Shown piece by piece: positions 60,310 to 64,000 of a stretch of 64,000 bases of DNA (position 1 is its first letter; each line of letters begins with the position of its first letter). The notes beneath the pieces were generated by a model that was not told where the DNA came from, ran no database searches, and was given only the letters and a program-made list of their open reading frames with translations. Source of the DNA: Papio anubis. Its lineage: Eukaryota; Chordata; Mammalia; Primates; Cercopithecidae. The translations under genes were made by a program, and so were the position numbers. The stretch is from NCBI RefSeq assembly GCF_008728515.1, contig NC_044978.1, positions 3,305,771 to 3,369,770 on the forward strand. Direction: 5' to 3'.

Positions 60310-61800
60310 TTTTCAAATATTTACTGGTAATTGGGATTTCCTCATTTGTGAAATGCCTACCCAAGGGTTTGTCCCATTTTTCTAATTGGTCATTTGCTTT
60401 TTCTTATTAATTTGTTGGAGTTGTTTCTACATGAGTCATTTGTCAGTTGCATTTGTTGCAAATAGCTTCTCTATTTTGTGCCTTATCTTTATTTTATTTA
60501 TGTTATTTTTTAAGAGATGGGGTCTTGCCATCTTGCCCAGGCCAGTCTCTAACTCTTGGGTGCAAGCAATCCTCCTGCCTTGGCCTCCCAAAGGGCTGGG
60601 ATTATAGATATGACCTACTGTGACTGGCCTGTTCCTTATCTTTGTACTCTCTTTATGCTGTGAACAGATGGTCTCAATTTAATATCATCAAACGTATTAA
60701 TTTTTTTCTTTATGGTTAGTGACTTTGGTACCTTGTTAAAGAAAAAAAATTTCCCTACAATGAGATTATAATTTCCTACATTATTTTCATTTAACAGCTT
60801 TATTATTCAGCTGTTGCATTTATGTATATGATCCTCCTGAGGTGGTTTTTTATATAAAGTAAGGACCCACTTTCTTTTTCGGTACGGATACCTAATCATC
60901 ATAGTGCCAATTATTCACAGGACGGTCCTTCCTCCTTTTTGCAGCACCACCTTATCACAGATCAGATGTTCTGATGTCAAGTGTGAGGCTGTGACTGGGA
61001 TTTCAATTCTGTTCTAGTCTTGTGCTAATTCCATTCTATCTTAATGATTGTAGTTAATAAGTCTTGATGACTGCAAGAGACATTTTCTCTGCCTTCAAGA
61101 GTGTCTTGGTAAGTCTCTGTTCTTTGCATAGAATAAACTTGTCAAGTCCCCTCCCCCCTCAAAAAAACTGTTACAATTTTAATTACATTTTAATTGAATC
61201 TGTACACAATTTACATCTTTGCAATATTGAGTCCCTAAGTCCATGAAGAAAGCATGTCTCTTGATTTATTAACTTTCCTTTAATGTCACTCAATAACGTA
61301 TAATTTCCTCCCTTAGAGGTACCATATCTTTTATTAGATTATTTCTAATTACATGCTTTTGTTTTTACTGCTCTTGAGTTTGTCTATTTAACATTTAATT
61401 TTTTTTACTGTTGTACCTCATCAGGAAATTAAAATTGATCTCTGTATATTAATTTTGTATCCAGTAAGCTGACTGAACTCTGTGGTTACTTTTGTTTGCT
61501 TGGTTTTGTAAAATTTATTGAAGTTTAACAATCATATAGGAACATGTACCACTCATAAGCGTAGCGTTTGGTGACTTTCCCAGCGTGACCCGCCCTGTGT
61601 AACTGGCACATCAAGAAACAGAACATTCCTTAACACCCGGAAGCCTTCGTGCTTCTCTGCAGTCATCCCTACCATTTCCTGCACATGTAATCAGTCTCGT
61701 TACTTCCATCAGCAGGGTTTGGTTTCACCTGTTATTGGCTGGATTTAAGTGGCGCCAAGACACCCTTTTGTGTCTTGTTTCTTTCACTCATGTTGTGTGA
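60310..61800 (-). mobile_element. Old L1M fragment, antisense (ORF2 end and 3' UTR)
   Basis: Antisense L1 words 'attggtcatttgctttttctt', 'tatggttagtgactttgg' and 'ttttgtatccagtaagctg', then 3' UTR-like 'aaaatttattgaagtttaac' and 'gtttctttcactcatgttg'. Contains an Alu fragment at 60508-60629. Confidence 0.78.
60508..60629 (-). mobile_element. Alu monomer fragment, antisense
   Basis: 'agagatggggtcttgccatc' and 'ttggcctcccaaagggctggg', ending 'ctgtgactggcc'; about one Alu monomer within L1M. Confidence 0.82.
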
Positions 61801-63690
61801 TCAAGGAGGTGAAAACTCGGGCCTGGTTCATGGATGTTTGGGAGAAGGAAGCTGGCAGGAGCAGATTACTGCTGCATCACAGCCCCACGCGGGGCACACT
61901 GAAGGGCAACGGTGAAGAGAAACACCCTGGTAAGCAGAATTCAAACCGTGCACCTGATCACCAACGTCACGGGAAAGGAAAAGGGGCCTGAAACAAGGAT
62001 AAACATAGTATTGGGCAATGTCAAATAGTTTAGCTGGTTAGTTAAGGACTTGGAAGAATTAAAATTGGAAAAAAAGGCAAGGATGTCCAGGAAGGAGACA
62101 TATGGATGGACCCATGAGAGTCGGAACACAGAAAGCAAGGAAGCCCCAAACCATCTGGTGGATTGGATGACTAGTTCAGAGGAGGCATCCTGCTTCTCCT
62201 CCAGCCGCCCCTAGTGGTTACACAGGGGACGTATGGCATGAGTGTCTATAGTGGTGGGAAGAGGGTCTCTGTGTGGGCCTTACAGCAGGAGCTCCCTGCC
62301 CCCAAGGCTGATCCAGCGACTGCCACTGCGGAATGCTTGCCTCGTAAGCAGCAGAGATGGATACTGAATCCTCACTGTGTACCAGCCTCCAAAGAGACCA
62401 AACCACCATTCCGCGTCAAGGTGATTACATTGGACACTTTTAACTTGGAGAGGGTATTGACACATATTCCAGGTATGCCTTCCCTACTGTGGTGCCTTGG
62501 CCAGCACTATCCAGTTTTCATCGAGTGCCAGAGTTATCATCATGGGACACTGAGTGAAATCTCTTTGCATCAAGGACTTCTCCTTATGCCCAAGGATGTG
62601 TGACAGGGGGAATAACATTGTCACATCACCCAGACCCTACTGCCAAGACAGAATGTTGGAATGACCTCTGCTATGGCTGAACTGTGTCCTCCCAAGAGTA
62701 ATATGTTGAAGTCCTAATCTCCAGTAACTCAACATGTGACTATATTTGGAGATAGAGCCTTTAAAGAGGTAATTAAAGTAAAATGAGGTCATTGGGGTGG
62801 GCCCTAATCCCAAATGATTGGTGTTCTTATAAGGAGGCAATTAGGGTACAGACAACACTTCTAGACGGAAGGTGACCGTATGAGGACACAGTGAGAAGAC
62901 AGCCACCTGCAAGCCAAGGAGAGAGGCGTCAGAAGAAACAAACCCTGCTGACACCTTGAGGTTGGACTCCAGCCTCCATACTGTGAGAAAATTAACTGCT
63001 ATTGTTTAAGCCATCCAGTCTGTGGTATTTTGTTATGACAGCCCTAGCAGACTAGTACAGCCTCTTAAAAGTGCCACTGACACACAAGCTTGCAATGATA
63101 TCCAGTGGAGTTAGGACTCTGACCTTCAAGGTGGGGACTGTATGTGGAACCAATAGCCAGGATTTGGGGTTGGATGTTCAGTAGGTAGCAGGCGAGGTAC
63201 AGGAACCAGCAGTGGAAGCAAGGATGTTTCTTCTCATGGTTAGATCCAGAGACCCACTCGGGGAATTGGTGCTCCCCATGCTGAAACTTCAGGCTCAGCT
63301 GCACTACAGCCCAGGAGGGAGATGCTTGCCCCAGACAGAGGTAGAGGTTCTACCAAACTTACAGCTATGGCTGCTCTCTGGTCATTTGGAGCTCCTCATA
63401 CCAGTAGAGCATTAGGCAACAAAATGACTTACTATACTTGTAGGGTCTTATTGACTCTGATTATCACATGGAAAAAAAGTCACTGGTACAAAACTGGGCT
63501 GGAAGGAGTATATCTGGAAGTTAGGATATTCACCAGGGAACCTGTTATTGCTGAATGTTCATTAATAACCATAAATGTGCAACTGCAGCAACCTTAGTCT
63601 CACAAGCACCTGGTAATCAGGGGTGAATATTGGGTTTTTCTGCCAAGTAAGCAACCTAAATCAGCACCCATGCTGACCAAAGGTGAGGAG
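61800..63690 (+). mobile_element. ERVL-family endogenous retrovirus pol relic, sense (third copy)
   Basis: Sense-strand decayed ERVL pol: an RNase H-like segment from 61,800 (match around RAWFMD), connecting region to about 62,200, integrase at 62,240-62,600 (match around ADPATATAEC) and dUTPase-like sequence at about 63,080-63,600, the ERVL hallmark order. An MLT1A LTR (62669-63059) splits integrase from the dUTPase part. Several stops and frameshifts are present; no intact product is possible. Orientation is opposite to the neighbouring copy at 57900-60060. Confidence 0.82.
62669..63059 (+). mobile_element. MLT1A-type solo LTR inserted in ERVL
   Basis: Sense MaLR LTR from 'tgctatggctgaactgtgtc' to 'agcagactagtaca', with 'atgtgactatatttggagat', 'gtgttcttataaggaggc' and 'ttgtttaagccatccagtc'. 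Flanks 'acctc' and 'gcctc' form a 5-bp duplication with one change. Confidence 0.92.
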
Positions 63691-63780
63691 ATTTAGGATG
63701 AGTGGTGGAGGACGGAAATGGTGAGTATCACTTCTGACTTCAAGACTGATCACCACAGTAGGGACTATAGCTAGTCCCAC

Positions 63781-64000
63781 TAACCCACCCACCCACCCTC
63801 CCTTCCTTTCTTCCTTCTTTCCGTCCTTCTCTCCTTCCCTCCCTCCCTCCTTCCCTTCTTCCTTCCTTCCTTTCCTTCTCTCCCTCTCTCCTTCCCTCTT
63901 CCCTTTCTTCCCTCCCTCTCTCCTTCTCTCTTTCCTTCCTTCCCTCCCTCCCTCCTTCCTTCCTTTCTTCTCCTTCCTCCTCCCTCCCCTCCTTTCTCCC
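63781..64000. repeat. Polypyrimidine (CCTT/CCCT)n tract, runs off the window
   Basis: At least 220 bp of almost pure C/T in tetranucleotide-like CTTC, CCTT and CCCT words, preceded by (ACCC)n at 63,783-63,798. Purine interruptions are nearly absent. The true length is unknown because the window ends inside it. Confidence 0.97.

Noticed and set aside
62214..62603. 129-codon frame with integrase similarity as a domesticated gene
   Set aside because: The similarity is decayed, the frame covers only part of the integrase region, and neighbouring pol segments are in other frames; no sign of selection can be seen here.
1..64000. tRNA, rRNA, snRNA or microRNA genes
   Set aside because: No cloverleaf boxes, snRNA-like or clear hairpin precursor sequence could be supported by eye; Alu internal Pol III boxes were not counted. 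A tRNAscan/Infernal run would be decisive.

Overview
The window is mammalian nuclear DNA, almost certainly from an Old World monkey (macaque/baboon group). It is dense in Alu, L1, MIR, MaLR and ERVL sequence. The youngest AluY copies (703 and 10105) carry the 'ggctcaagcctgtaat' and 'actagccgggcgaggtgg' variants that I associate with cercopithecid AluY lineages. The one clear protein-coding gene is MTNR1A, the melatonin receptor MT1, on the + strand: coding exon 1 at 19484-19673 and coding exon 2 at 39189-40057, separated by a 19.5-kb phase-1 intron with GT/AG ends. The joined reading frame is intact at 352 codons. By synteny with human 4q35 the left side should lead towards FAT1 and the right side towards F11, but I see no exon of either gene here. 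This placement is inference.

Layout. 1-19,100 is intergenic 5' flank: many Alus, L1M fragments, MaLR-type LTRs, a 52-bp minisatellite and several microsatellites. 19,130-19,760 is a CpG island holding the promoter, 5' UTR and exon 1. The intron (19,674-39,188) begins with about 10 kb of mostly unique or anciently repetitive DNA containing 59-bp and 51-bp minisatellites. It then has an antisense ERVL pol relic with a MER1B transposon inside it, a Tigger-like element split by a THE1/MST LTR, an antisense MLT1 LTR, and further Alus. Exon 2 is followed by a 3' UTR of uncertain length (best AATAAA at 41561).

Downstream are a 10-copy 39-bp minisatellite (44,737-45,126), an old L1M fragment, and a nearly full-length but broken L1 (about 49,460-55,854) that split an antisense MST LTR. 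After unidentified sequence come an antisense ERVL pol relic, L1M, a sense ERVL pol relic split by an MLT1A LTR, and a polypyrimidine tract running off the end of the window.

Nothing here forms a multi-gene system; there are no operons, CRISPR arrays or convincing RNA genes. The most useful points for follow-up are a strong-context, out-of-frame upstream ATG that overlaps the MTNR1A start and whose frame stops just after the splice junction, four independent minisatellites in or near the gene, a MER1B element carrying extra direct and inverted copies of its own flanking sequence, and three separate ERVL pol relics with dUTPase-like segments. Repeat family names are from memory of consensus features and were not checked with RepeatMasker.
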